A stretch of 46,622 nt of DNA from Lachnospiraceae bacterium (GCA_015058015.1 SVDM01000020.1:1-46622); one strand, 5' to 3'. Shown: positions 27,301 through 34,786, counted from the stretch's first letter. Translations and numbers: made by a program. The notes: generated from the sequence alone by a model not told the origin.

Positions 27301-28554
27301 TGAGTGACTGTAATCCCAATCATAGAATTTCTCTTTTCCACCACCGATACCGCAGCCGGATCCTGTCTTATTATCCGCTGAGAGACCACCTACGGCGGTA
27401 ACATTTCCTCCATTAATATATACCTGGGTATCGCCGTATCTGATGCGGTTATTATTGGCTATGGGGCCACTGGCTATACCGGCACCGATTCCGGCACTAT
27501 GTCCTTGGGCATAAATGGTTCCTCCGTCAATGGTAATGTTTAATCCATCGCCTTCACAACCGCCGCCGATTCCGGCTGCTTCGCCTGCTCCGTAGGCATA
27601 GACCGTTCCCCCTGTAATATGAATACCGTCAACACTGTTACCCCAGCCGCCGCCGATTCCGGCTCCTCCGTATACAAAGCTAGTGTCGTCTTTTTGGTGA
27701 CACTCTATTACACCACCGGAAATATTTATATTCTTACAGTCGGTGGGTAGTCTGTCGTTATCAGTTATTATTTCAAATAAATATGCAGAGCATGTTCCGA
27801 TACATGCCGCCGAAGCCGATCCCGAATAAGCATTTACCTTAGCTCCCGAGAAAGTTAATCCGTTTACCGCCGCATACATATCTGCACCGATAGCAGCTCC
27901 GCCGCCACCGGTTCCGCAAGAGCCGTAGGCATTAATCTCTCCGCCCTTAAACTCTACATTTCCAAAGGTCTTATACATATAACAACCGATGGCACAGGTT
28001 TTTATTCCTGAAGAATCAGCCTTGGCTGTTATGGTACCCCTGCCGTCAAAGACAAGTTCTACATCTGTTGTATCTTTCCTGATGGCATTGCGGCCACCCT
28101 TACTTTCAAAGTAATTCTTGGTATTCTCATTAGATACGAAGGTTACTTTTCCGCCGTTTCCCGTTATCTCTACGGCAGATCTGGCATTGGCTGCCGCTCC
28201 GGGACACCGCCATGTTGCAGTCATGGATACCCCGTTTAAGATTATCTGTATATCATCCCCGGGATGTGACTCAATAACCAGCATAGTTTTATCTGTCGTG
28301 CCGGTCAGATAATAGGTGCCGGACGAGCTGCATCTTAAGTATGTTGCCCCATCGTATTTGCTGACATCATAGTTGCCCCCGTTCTGCATTATGATGGTTG
28401 TTGCCCTGACTGAAGGCAGTCCGTCCTCCTCATAATTGTACTCACCGGGCTTGCCGTCAGCGTTATAGCCTGCGTTAACATCACTTGCCCATACAAGCCC
28501 CATGGCAGTTATGGCCAGCAGCATCAAGCCGCATTTTTTAAGTATTCGTATCAT
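24364..28554 (-). CDS. Giant InlB-repeat surface protein with sorting-like C-terminus
   Basis: 1396 residues. A signal peptide (MIRILKKCGL, hydrophobic core) is followed at ~45-120 by a carbohydrate-binding-like beta segment. A Gly-rich beta-helix with repeated GIGGG and ITGGTVYAYG-type strands runs to ~560. After it come a Cna-B/SpaA-like segment (~960-1030) and at least three InlB B-repeats such as YHVTFDPNKGDGD and FHVVFDTDGGSAIEEE, each closing with YATW, YAQWK or YAKWK. The C-terminus is VPKSGDSG, a hydrophobic helix and KRLKNH, a variant of the LPXTG arrangement. It is probably a cell-wall-anchored adhesin. GGAGGGAAATTT precedes the ATG. The 57-bp element at 28584-28640 precedes it. Confidence 0.88.
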   Translation of the reverse strand: MIRILKKCGLMLLAITAMGLVWASDVNAGYNADGKPGEYNYEEDGLPSVRATTIIMQNGGNYDVSKYDGATYLRCSSSGTYYLTGTTDKTMLVIESHPGDDIQIILNGVSMTATWRCPGAAANARSAVEITGNGGKVTFVSNENTKNYFESKGGRNAIRKDTTDVELVFDGRGTITAKADSSGIKTCAIGCYMYKTFGNVEFKGGEINAYGSCGTGGGGAAIGADMYAAVNGLTFSGAKVNAYSGSASAACIGTCSAYLFEIITDNDRLPTDCKNINISGGVIECHQKDDTSFVYGGAGIGGGWGNSVDGIHITGGTVYAYGAGEAAGIGGGCEGDGLNITIDGGTIYAQGHSAGIGAGIASGPIANNNRIRYGDTQVYINGGNVTAVGGLSADNKTGSGCGIGGGKEKFYDWDYSHSIISTKSHIIITGGTVKAYGRDCAAIGASSNGYINYVSIKGGDVYAETTSNSACIGSRKSGTDSNCRMVYIEGGIIETVEKNGDTKTIGTIGGENAKKPGDERDTGVVIRDGNLKAKIARGTAYNSDNNGTAVECKEVAIGTFGLGIDRDQKQDITTLETKNGGAYTPSGMKTFGTSHDTDTALYVWFPADDQVISVTTTKTMFNKGPAGENETIFKNLAPTSMTSTTLYPKFWFFFDDNADVRDTSKDCAWAYIGDTTVSEMKKAGTAENPAVGYYVDKERTKVLLGGDGYLQTTVKSASRFGNYTVQWTDGYGHLIIKYENSTEDPKDSQGYGISGIPLYSYYDKFTIKYQVTGTEPENASTKASGDLTTALIDWSETGSITITPPTERKLPGYDFFRWFLNKDGSGSSHTDGSEILISVINPDRKAEVTLYATWNPMPYTVTFKPGDGSGSNYNQVMYFDEEATLKPNAFTAPGGKRFVGWQNTTLGSKVLCDQDVVTNLCGAPHEPGGGITSAITLTAVWEDNTKVVVFLTNDGEPISGATVALVNSSSTYQLTSKGNGIYAFDGSQTMPVGTYTVIADKGSVSYLAAADDYEVEVKSGNDFFVIQLVTVSANDDDDITDGSTLIKNPKTGTWGTTVQYVPEGREVDIKTDTSGIKTGYVFDGYSYAGVRPIWRPDASKKDQTIKVNGQVTITGHATPAVYHVTFDPNKGDGDRITQDYVYDEQQKLFPNTFSRVGYTFLKWNTKADGTGISFDDNALVKNLADQEGAQVTLYAQWKTIEYFIGINNARGRIIGSSYSAFYAEGTEGEGFYNPDVGEILRKYTIEDEVVISMPTWTDNDFMGWTGTGLSEPTTTLVIPKGTTGSMEFDAHWRLKQFHVVFDTDGGSAIEEEVVWVHDKAAQPADPTKNGATFLGWYADADRTIQYNFDEEVTSDRTIYAKWKGGVPKSGDSGIIITWMLLATASLGLIAKRLKNH

Positions 28555-28583
28555 AAATTTCCCTCCATAAGAATGCTCCTCTA

Positions 28584-28640
28584 CTACACCTAAAATTTAC
28601 CATAAAACCTATAAATTTTGCATGGTACTAATGGACGACC
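28584..28640 (-). promoter_or_regulatory. 57-bp conserved surface-gene element, copy A
   Basis: By my count 46 of 57 positions match copy B at 40551-40607 without gaps. On the minus strand it runs from GGTCGTCCATT through GTAC and ATGCA to TGGTAAATT and TAGGTGTAG. The TGGTAAATT part could be an extended -10 element; the rest could bind a regulator. It lies 30 bp before the giant surface gene. Confidence 0.65.
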
Positions 28641-28669
28641 TTGATGGGACCAAATCGTGATATTATAAT
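28641..28669 (+). promoter_or_regulatory. Promoter of the ThiW gene
   Basis: TTGATG (28641-28646), a 17-bp spacer and a perfect TATAAT (28664-28669). It abuts the divergent surface-gene element. No TPP riboswitch is seen in the leader. Confidence 0.7.
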
Positions 28670-28702
28670 GTAGAGAAAAGAGCTTGAAGAAAGGTGAGAT
28701 TT

Positions 28703-29215
28703 ATGAAACAACTCAATGTTAAGAAAATTGCATTATCAGGAATGTTTATGGCCATTGCCGTAGTACTTTCTACCTTTGCCATACCCATCGGCGCCAGCAA
28801 ATGTTTTCCCATTCAGCACATTATTAATGTGTTGTCTGCGGTATTCTTAGGCCCGGTACATGGTGTGGCTGTGGCATTTGGCACCTCGGTTATAAGAAAT
28901 CTTATGGGCACGGGAACACTGCTTGCATTTCCGGGAAGTATGGTGGGCGCATTAGCCTGCGGCCTTATGTTTTCCAAAACCGGCAACTATTATTTAACCT
29001 ACCTGGCTGAAGTTATAGGAACAGGGGTACTCGGAGGAATGATGGCATTTCCCCTTGCAGCACTTGTCATGGGAAAGGAAGCCGCACTCTTTACCTATGT
29101 AGTTCCCTTCCTTGTCAGCACAGTTGGAGGAACCGCTATTGCGGCTATTCTTATTACTATTCTCCAGCAGACCCATGTATTAAAGAAGCTTCAGGAGATG
29201 GTGGTTTCGCAATAG
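28703..29215 (+). CDS. thiW: ECF transporter S component, ThiW-like
   Basis: 170 residues from the ATG after AAAGGTGAG. Five or six hydrophobic helices carry the ThiW-type pattern: KIALSGMFMAIAVVLS at the N-terminus, HIINVLSAVFLGPVHG, and FPGSMVGALACGLMF. S components bind a vitamin precursor and work with a shared EcfA/A'/T energising module encoded elsewhere; ThiW is assigned to the thiazole precursor of thiamine. No thiamine gene or riboswitch is nearby, so the substrate rests on sequence resemblance only. Confidence 0.82.
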   Translation: MKQLNVKKIALSGMFMAIAVVLSTFAIPIGASKCFPIQHIINVLSAVFLGPVHGVAVAFGTSVIRNLMGTGTLLAFPGSMVGALACGLMFSKTGNYYLTYLAEVIGTGVLGGMMAFPLAALVMGKEAALFTYVVPFLVSTVGGTAIAAILITILQQTHVLKKLQEMVVSQ

Positions 29216-29245
29216 AATAGACACTAACACAAACGGAGGTATACT

Positions 29246-29806
29246 ATGGCTGGCCATTTTGTTATAACAACAAAAGCACTTGAAATTCTAAACCTGACAG
29301 ACGGAGACCGCGTGGGCGTAGCGGGCAGAAGCCTGCAGGACTTTATAAGCGCGGCAGTGGAAGAGCATAAAGATTTATCTATCCACGGGTTCCCCGTCTT
29401 TGAAAATATAGTGGAAGAAGGTAAAGAGAATCCTTTCGGCGCGGGAGTTTATCTCCACGAAGAGGATTTCTTTACGGTGGACCTTGAAGTGAAGTTTAAT
29501 AAGATCTTCTTAGATTGCCCCTGCGAGCTTACAGCTGAGGAACTGGATTCTCACGGCCAAAGATATGTTAATAAGATGGAGTTTAACCAGCTTCCTGTGA
29601 AGCCCAAGACTTCCGCTGAATGGGTTATGATTTCCTACGCGGCTGACCATTTGCCGGAAGGCGGCAAGGCAGTTGTGGTGGTTGATGAAGAGAAGTACCG
29701 GAATGATGGGGATGAGGACCTTCGGACTTATTTTGAAGAGAGCGGAATCATCGAAGAAGTGGTTAACCTCTCCGGGGAGATTCTGCTGGTTGTACTCAAA
29801 GGTTAG
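29246..29806 (+). CDS. Uncharacterised protein with methylase-like C-terminal fold
   Basis: 186 residues after CGGAGGT. The N-terminal ~110 residues are acidic and unassigned. The last ~65 residues (WVMISYAADHLPEGGKAVVV, then FEESGIIEEVVNLSGE) resemble the strand-helix pattern that closes the catalytic fold of HsdM-type N6-adenine methylases. However, the SAM-binding loop and NPPF/Y motif are absent, so it should not methylate DNA. It may be a degenerate relative or a coincidence of Rossmann-like order. It is 30 bp after thiW and possibly cotranscribed. Confidence 0.6.
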   Translation: MAGHFVITTKALEILNLTDGDRVGVAGRSLQDFISAAVEEHKDLSIHGFPVFENIVEEGKENPFGAGVYLHEEDFFTVDLEVKFNKIFLDCPCELTAEELDSHGQRYVNKMEFNQLPVKPKTSAEWVMISYAADHLPEGGKAVVVVDEEKYRNDGDEDLRTYFEESGIIEEVVNLSGEILLVVLKG

Positions 29807-29859
29807 GCGAGATTTCTTCCGATAAATACTATATAATAGTAAGCAGGGAGGCGAGTTCT

Positions 29860-30198
29860 ATGAAAAGAGTTATATCAGTTCTGGTGCTGGTTGCCGTCCT
29901 TATGATGTGGGCCGGTTGCGGAGGCAAACAGGTCAAGGTCCCCTTCGGCTCCGAGGAAAGAGTCAGCACAAGCTATGAAAAAGCCTACGGTGAGCTTACC
30001 AAGGCAGGCTTTACCAATATAAAGATAGAGCCTGTAAATACTGCCCACAAAGGCAACGTGGGCAATCTTGAGAGCATAACCATAAACGGCAAGTCTTTTA
30101 AGAAATATGAATCATTCTCAGAAGACGCCGAGGTAGTTATCCGCCATTATGTGGATGTGGAGGATAACAGTAAGGTACAGATAAAGTTTTGGAAATAG
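29860..30198 (+). CDS. Small lipoprotein with a PASTA-like segment
   Basis: 112 residues. The signal peptide ends in a lipobox, MWAGC, so the mature ~92-residue protein should be lipid-anchored outside the membrane. SYEKAYGELTKAGFTNIKIE resembles the start of a PASTA repeat, which in other proteins binds peptidoglycan or stem peptides, but only one partial unit is present. A TATAAT at 29832 without a clear -35 lies upstream. The ribosome site is GGGAGG. It converges with the DUF2130 gene, leaving 5 bp. Confidence 0.72.
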   Translation: MKRVISVLVLVAVLMMWAGCGGKQVKVPFGSEERVSTSYEKAYGELTKAGFTNIKIEPVNTAHKGNVGNLESITINGKSFKKYESFSEDAEVVIRHYVDVEDNSKVQIKFWK

Positions 30199-30203
30199 GA
30201 AGC

Positions 30204-31430
30204 CTAGTTCTTTAACTCATCGAACATGGCTTTCATAGTAGGATTATTGCGGGTCAGCTTCTTAACGCTGACCTCTTCTACTTTTCCGTTGGCAATACGA
30301 AGCTGATTGTCGGAGCCAAGGAGCTCTTTCTTCACCTTTTCAAGGCTGGTAATGGTCTTATCAATCTGCTCGATAGCCTTATCAAAGTGGTTGTGAGCCA
30401 GCTCGTAATTTCTGCTGAAATCATTCTTAAACTTCATCAGACTGTCTTCAAAATTGGAGATGTCTATATTCTGGTTGCGCACCACTTCAAGCTCCTGCTT
30501 GTACATCAATGCACTCATGGCAGCATTGCGAAGAAGTGTGATTATGGGAATGAAGCACTGGGGTCTTACAACGTACATCTTGTCATACTTGTATGACACA
30601 TCAACTATTCCCGCATTGTATAATTCGCTGTCTGCTTCAAGCATGGACACAAGCACTGCATACTCGCAGTTCTTCTCCTTACGGTCTTTGTCAAGTTCCT
30701 TGAAGAAGTCTTCGTTCTTATGCTTGGTGGCTGTAGTGTCCATCTCATTCTTCATCTCGAACATTATGGAGATTATCTCTACGCCATTCTCATCTTTTTC
30801 ACGGTAAATGTAGTCGCCTTTACTTCCGGTTTTGATATCGTTGTCTTTTTCAAAATAAGCATTCTTAAAGGCCGTGGCACGGAGCTGGTTGAACTGTATC
30901 TCGCAGTGTTGTTCTAGAGTCTCTCCCACCATCTTGGTGGACATCTTGGTCTTTAAGTCCTTGTAGAACTCAATCTGCGCGTCCTTCTCCTTGATTGTCA
31001 CGGCATTTATCTCACGCTCACTGGCAAGGCGGTTTTCCACGTCTTTCTTTTCATCCTCGACTTTTTTTACCGCCTCCATTACCGCAAGCTTGGTCTTATC
31101 CTCAGTATTATCTAACTGAAGCTTCAGCTCTTTGGCCCGGTCTTCTGCTTCTCGAAGGGCCTCTTTAAGCTTGGCAACTTCTTCGTCGTGAGCCTCTTTT
31201 ACCTGAAGCTTTATATCCTTTTCAATGGCACCAAGGGCCAATTCATGTTCCTTCTTCAGATGGTCTGTTTCCATCTCATGTTCTTTTTGGAGATGGTCTC
31301 TCATTTCCTCCACACGGGAGCTTACATCCTCATCAAACTCCTTGTCCCGAATCTGCTTAATTATTGAGCTTAGTTCCGTATCATCTACTGTAAATGCTTG
31401 CCCGCAATGCGGACATTTTAATTCTGCCAT
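30204..31430 (-). CDS. DUF2130 coiled-coil protein
   Basis: 408 residues. An N-terminal zinc-ribbon-like KCPHCGQAF is followed by a long charged coiled coil (~30-165). The conserved DUF2130 core follows at ~170-300: EIQFNQLRATAFKNAYFEKD, ISIMFEMKNEMDTTATKHKN, DFFKELDKDRKEKNCEYAVL and MYVVRPQCFIPIITLLRNA. The core's conserved E/D and K residues have a nuclease-like pattern, but no activity is established for the family that I can cite with confidence. AAGGAGGGG precedes the ATG. Confidence 0.88.
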   Translation of the reverse strand: MAELKCPHCGQAFTVDDTELSSIIKQIRDKEFDEDVSSRVEEMRDHLQKEHEMETDHLKKEHELALGAIEKDIKLQVKEAHDEEVAKLKEALREAEDRAKELKLQLDNTEDKTKLAVMEAVKKVEDEKKDVENRLASEREINAVTIKEKDAQIEFYKDLKTKMSTKMVGETLEQHCEIQFNQLRATAFKNAYFEKDNDIKTGSKGDYIYREKDENGVEIISIMFEMKNEMDTTATKHKNEDFFKELDKDRKEKNCEYAVLVSMLEADSELYNAGIVDVSYKYDKMYVVRPQCFIPIITLLRNAAMSALMYKQELEVVRNQNIDISNFEDSLMKFKNDFSRNYELAHNHFDKAIEQIDKTITSLEKVKKELLGSDNQLRIANGKVEEVSVKKLTRNNPTMKAMFDELKN

Positions 31431-31450
31431 GGTTACCCCTCCTTATTGCC

Positions 31451-31479
31451 ATTTTACAACACCCGCGAATATCACTCAA
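31451..31479 (-). promoter_or_regulatory. Promoter of the DUF2130 gene
   Basis: TTGAGT (31474-31479), a 17-bp spacer and TAAAAT (31451-31456) on the minus strand. Confidence 0.6.
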
Positions 31480-31502
31480 TATAATGATGTAGACAAATGA
31501 AT

Positions 31503-31535
31503 GCAAAAGGCGAAGGACGGTTAATCCTTCACCTT
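31503..31535 (-). terminator. Terminator of the tetR-ABC operon
   Basis: Stem AAGG-c-GAAGGA (31507-31517) / TCCTTC-a-CCTT (31525-31535), then TTTTGC on the minus strand. The stop codon of the last permease lies in the loop. Confidence 0.78.
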
Positions 31536-32222
31536 GTATAAAATCAGAATCCATAAGGCCGCAATGCCTACTCCCGGCAGCATGAGGAGGGCATTTCCCT
31601 CCGCAATCCCTGCCCCGGTCCAGTAGGAAGGCATAAATGTAAACACATATCTTAGGGGTGTCGGTACGAAGAAGGGTATCAGGCACCCCATCATTATTAA
31701 TGATGACAGTTTTGTCACTGCCATTCCTTCCAGTTTGTTCGTGGAAAATGTAAGCACCATGAGAGATATGAGTATTCCCTGCAAAGTACCCACTATTGCA
31801 AGTAGCGCTATCTCCGCTATAGACAGCCTTGTTATGCAGAATAGGGGCAGAAGAATCAGGGTTACTAAAAGGGCAAAACCTGCGGGCAAACCGATTCTTG
31901 ACAGGAAATATCCTTTACGTCCCAGGCCCGTGACAAATAAGTACTTATCTATATGGTCGTCTCTTTCTTCCAGCATAATCATGGCGACAACAAAACCAAT
32001 CATAACGGGTGTAAGGGCTGCTAAGAGGATGTCGAAGATACCGTAATAGGGGACTAGGACTTCCCTTGCTCCCGTAAGACTAACCAGCCCCTTTTCTATA
32101 AGGGGTATGCCGAACTTAATTGCCAGGCCTGCAAGGATGGGTGCTATGGCTGTGGCAAGGAGCATCTTGTCCCTCTTTATAAACTTTACCATCTGCAAAA
32201 AGCTTGATTTTGTCGGGCTCAT
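31521..32222 (-). CDS. ABC exporter permease subunit 2
   Basis: 233 residues from the ATG that overlaps the previous stop as ATGA and follows GGGAGG. Six hydrophobic segments are visible, with the cytoplasmic-loop pattern MLEERDDHIDKYLFVTGLGRKGYFLSR shared by ABC-2-type permeases. It should form the export channel with the upstream permease and the ATPase. A longer in-frame start at 32249 lies inside the previous gene and has no ribosome site. Confidence 0.8.
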   Translation of the reverse strand: MSPTKSSFLQMVKFIKRDKMLLATAIAPILAGLAIKFGIPLIEKGLVSLTGAREVLVPYYGIFDILLAALTPVMIGFVVAMIMLEERDDHIDKYLFVTGLGRKGYFLSRIGLPAGFALLVTLILLPLFCITRLSIAEIALLAIVGTLQGILISLMVLTFSTNKLEGMAVTKLSSLIMMGCLIPFFVPTPLRYVFTFMPSYWTGAGIAEGNALLMLPGVGIAALWILILYKVKD

Positions 32223-32899
32223 ATCTTTACACCTCCCTGAGACTGCCACATTTTCAATACACTCCTATGGGCAATATACATAAGGGCTGCAATTAAGCCT
32301 ATGGCAAGAAGTATTCCCGGAATGGGAAAACCCTTGCCGGCTACTAAGTCCATGCAGGCGTTGGGGGGATAGAGGCTTCCCTGTGGAGGCGTAATCCCAA
32401 ACAGGTGAAGAAGTCCCGGGACGAAGGTAATTATTTCAACCGGAACCGTGGCCAGAATAAAGCGGTTAAGGGTGGTGGTCTTGGTGGCTATTATTACTCC
32501 AAAAAGGGTAAATATTACGCTTGATAAAAGTGTCCCCAGCATCAGGAGGGGTATGTTTTTGCCGCCTGCAGCTATCCCGAGTACTCCTGCCACAAGCATG
32601 CCTGTAAGGCTTAGGGAGATAACCTTGGAGAGGATATACTCCAGGGCTTTCGTTGGTGTTATTGACATGAATGACGTAACCCTCTGGCTTTTCTCAAGCA
32701 GCACTATAGCTCCCATAAAGAAGAGGCCCATGGCCGCGGGATCGGAGAAAATCAGGATGGCGGCGGCATTTGCCTTCCATGAAATGGGGAAGGATAAGAG
32801 CAGGATTACGTACAAGGCCGTCAAAAATCCGTATAAGAAATAAAATCCGTATCTTGCCTGGAACTTTATATCCCAGATTAATAAATTCCTCAGTCTCAT
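32219..32899 (-). CDS. ABC exporter permease subunit 1
   Basis: 226 residues with about six membrane helices (for example FYFLYGFLTALYVILLLSF near the N-terminus). LLEKSQRVTSFMSITPTKALEYILSK matches the coupling region of ABC-2 permeases. The ATG overlaps the stop of the ATPase gene by 4 bp and its own stop overlaps the next start by 4 bp, so the three genes are translationally coupled. The exported compound is unknown. Confidence 0.82.
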   Translation of the reverse strand: MRLRNLLIWDIKFQARYGFYFLYGFLTALYVILLLSFPISWKANAAAILIFSDPAAMGLFFMGAIVLLEKSQRVTSFMSITPTKALEYILSKVISLSLTGMLVAGVLGIAAGGKNIPLLMLGTLLSSVIFTLFGVIIATKTTTLNRFILATVPVEIITFVPGLLHLFGITPPQGSLYPPNACMDLVAGKGFPIPGILLAIGLIAALMYIAHRSVLKMWQSQGGVKI

Positions 32900-33741
32900 A
32901 CCAAGGTCCTCCCTGTAATCTCAATAAATATATCGTTTAAGGTGGGTTCGCTGCTGTGAATAGAGGTTACCCGATTCTCCGCAATGAGTTTCATCAGCGT
33001 GGCATCCTCTGAAAGATTGTTTAAGTCGCAGTGTCCCGTCTGTTCCCCATTCTCACTCCAGGTATATGTAACCCCTGCCGCCCCTTTTGACATAATCAGG
33101 TTATGGGGGGTATCTAAAGCAAATATTCTTCCCCCCACAATAAAGGCAACACGGTCGCAAAGCTCCGTTGCATCCTGCATGTTGTGGGTTGTAAGAAGAA
33201 TAGTCTTGCCCCGGGATTTCTCTTCCAAAATCATGTCCTTCATAAGCCGGCTGTTAGCAGGATCCAGTCCGCTGGTGGGCTCGTCAAGAAAGAGAATGTC
33301 AGGGTCGTGTATCAGTGCCTTTATGAAGTTAAGTCTGCTCTTCATTCCCTTGGAATAGTCGGAGACTTTCTTGTCTCCATCCCGCTCTAAGCCGACCTTG
33401 CTTAGAAGTTCGTCGATGGGCCTTACCTTTCTCTTATAAAGGGATGAGAAGAAGACTAAGTTTTCTCTGGCGGTTAGTTTCTCGTACATGGTGGAATACT
33501 CAAAGTCTACACCTATGGACTCATAGAAGGTGCTGTCTGCACTTTTGCACTCTGTGCCATTTACCAAAGCAGTCCCCTTGTAGTTTGGCAGCATCCCGAG
33601 AAGGATCTTTTGCAGAGTGCTCTTACCCGCTCCGGAAGGTCCCAAGAATCCAAAGATTTCGCCTCTTTCCACGGAGAAGTTCATGTCCTCAATAAAAGGC
33701 TCTCCGGTATAACTGAATGTAAGATTTTCAACCTGTATCAT
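32896..33741 (-). CDS. ABC transporter ATP-binding protein
   Basis: 281 residues. Walker A is GPSGAGKST, the signature is YSKGMKSRL (a variant of LSGGQ common in drug and fluoroquinolone-type exporters), Walker B is ILFLDEPTSGLDP, and the switch His is in LTTHNMQDA. A C-terminal ~60-residue extension ends in PTLNDIFIEITGR, as in DrrA-like ATPases. It powers the two downstream permeases. A TetR regulator gene lies just upstream on the same strand, which suggests export of a toxic or signalling molecule. Confidence 0.92.
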   Translation of the reverse strand: MIQVENLTFSYTGEPFIEDMNFSVERGEIFGFLGPSGAGKSTLQKILLGMLPNYKGTALVNGTECKSADSTFYESIGVDFEYSTMYEKLTARENLVFFSSLYKRKVRPIDELLSKVGLERDGDKKVSDYSKGMKSRLNFIKALIHDPDILFLDEPTSGLDPANSRLMKDMILEEKSRGKTILLTTHNMQDATELCDRVAFIVGGRIFALDTPHNLIMSKGAAGVTYTWSENGEQTGHCDLNNLSEDATLMKLIAENRVTSIHSSEPTLNDIFIEITGRTLV

Positions 33742-33762
33742 CTTTTATCTCCTTATATTTAT

Positions 33763-33786
33763 CTGACTGATTCTTGTAAATTAGTC
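33763..33786. promoter_or_regulatory. Inverted repeat before the ABC genes, possible second operator
   Basis: TGACTGATT - CTTGTA - AATTAGTCA has arms that pair with one mismatch. On the minus strand it overlaps TTGACT, a candidate -35 for the ABC genes. A GGTCCG/CGGACC hairpin also follows the tetR stop (33805-33824) but has no T tract in the tetR direction, so readthrough is likely. Confidence 0.4.
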
Positions 33787-33826
33787 AAAATGATGTCTGT
33801 TTTTGGTCCGACATTTGCCGGACCTT

Positions 33827-34423
33827 TTATTTCAACATTTGAATTACTATTCCGTATATGAGAGACCTCAAGGCCTCATCGTAGTTGTCCCCGCCTATCT
33901 CTTCCTTATGGAGGGTGGCGAAATATATGGCATGGAAGGCTGCGCTTACTACCTTTACATCAAGGCCTTCTTTTGTGGGAAACATGGAAATCATCTTCTC
34001 GATGGTATCCGTATCCTCGCTGAAGTGGGCCTCCACCACCTCTCGCGGCAGTTTCTTTACCAGCAGGTCCACCTCGGCTGTATCAAGAAGCCTTAGGATT
34101 GGCATCTCTTCTGTCTTCTTGAAAAACATGTAAATCATGTCTGTGAGTTCTTCCGCCTTAAGTCTCTTCTTACCTGCAAAGGCGGCCAGGGCCTTCTCTA
34201 AGTCTTTGTTAATGGCGTCATGCTGTTCCTGTATTACTTCGAAGAGCAGCAACTCCTTGGACTTGTAGAAGAGGTAGAAGGTTCCCTTGGGGATATTGAC
34301 CCGGCGCACCAGTTCATCCACCGTGGTTTTTCGCACGCCGTAGGTGGAGAGACAATCCGCGGCTTCTTCCTTGAGGCGGGTAATTATGTATTCTCTTTCT
34401 TCGGGAGAGTATACCTTGGGCAC
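33827..34423 (-). CDS. TetR-family repressor of the ABC exporter
   Basis: 198 residues starting at a GTG preceded by GAAGGTG. A longer frame would run back through the promoter and into the palindromic element, so I rejected it. The HTH is VRKTTVDELVRRVNIPKGTFYLFYKSKE near residues 24-51; the C-terminal ligand-binding region is variable. The palindrome at 34439-34464 overlaps its promoter, so it probably represses itself and the downstream exporter until a ligand binds. Confidence 0.9.
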   Translation of the reverse strand: MPKVYSPEEREYIITRLKEEAADCLSTYGVRKTTVDELVRRVNIPKGTFYLFYKSKELLLFEVIQEQHDAINKDLEKALAAFAGKKRLKAEELTDMIYMFFKKTEEMPILRLLDTAEVDLLVKKLPREVVEAHFSEDTDTIEKMISMFPTKEGLDVKVVSAAFHAIYFATLHKEEIGGDNYDEALRSLIYGIVIQMLK

Positions 34424-34438
34424 TGCTTCACCTTCTTT

Positions 34439-34464
34439 TTGACCAAAACCTTTCTTTTGGTCAA
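34439..34464. promoter_or_regulatory. Probable TetR operator
   Basis: Perfect palindrome TTGACCAAAA - CCTTTC - TTTTGGTCAA (10-bp arms, 6-bp centre). It begins at the -10 box of the tetR promoter and covers the transcription start. Confidence 0.8.
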
Positions 34465-34491
34465 TATAACATTTTGATATAAAAATGTCAA
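34463..34491 (-). promoter_or_regulatory. Promoter of tetR and the ABC operon
   Basis: Perfect TTGACA (34486-34491), a 17-bp spacer and TATATT (34463-34468) on the minus strand, overlapping the operator palindrome. Confidence 0.8.
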
Positions 34492-34546
34492 CAATGAGAT
34501 TTACATTAAACTTAATAGTAAAATCTACATTGAGATATGATTGAGT

Positions 34547-34786
34547 AATACTGTAGTGACGACGGGGAGAGCACCGGCCCCTGTAGTTACTAAATCCTTC
34601 GCCAAGTGAAATTACAAAGCGACCTCGGTAATATGCATACCGTGATTTAAGGTCATCCATGACCCAAATCACTCTCGACGCCCTCCATGGCGTCTCGTAT
34701 GCATATTAGCCCGACGTCGCTTTAGATTTCACTAGGCTTGAATTAACGTAACTACAGGGGCCGGTGCTCTCCCCGTCGCTTGCAGT
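34547..34786. repeat. Branched palindromic element E2
   Basis: A perfect 30-bp inverted repeat has arms 34561-34590 and 34748-34777; ATACTG and CAGTAT outside it extend the pairing. Inside are two successive stems: 34601-34623 with 34716-34737 (3+8+8 bp with small internal loops) and a perfect 12 bp, 34629-34640 with 34697-34708. At the tip are two hairpins: 34642-34648/34666-34672 plus 34651-34656/34659-34664, and GACGCC/GGCGTC (34677-34682, 34689-34694). No gene is encoded; reading frames crossing it lack ribosome sites. It lies between divergent tetR and the EamA gene, as E1 lies between divergent operons. Confidence 0.87.

Noticed and set aside
28560-28702. TPP riboswitch before thiW
   Set aside because: I looked for the conserved CTGAGA and ACCTGA boxes and found neither; the leader is too short.
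34424-34672. Extended N-terminus for the TetR regulator
   Set aside because: It would translate the promoter, operator and part of E2; the GTG at 34423 has a ribosome site and starts just before the HTH.
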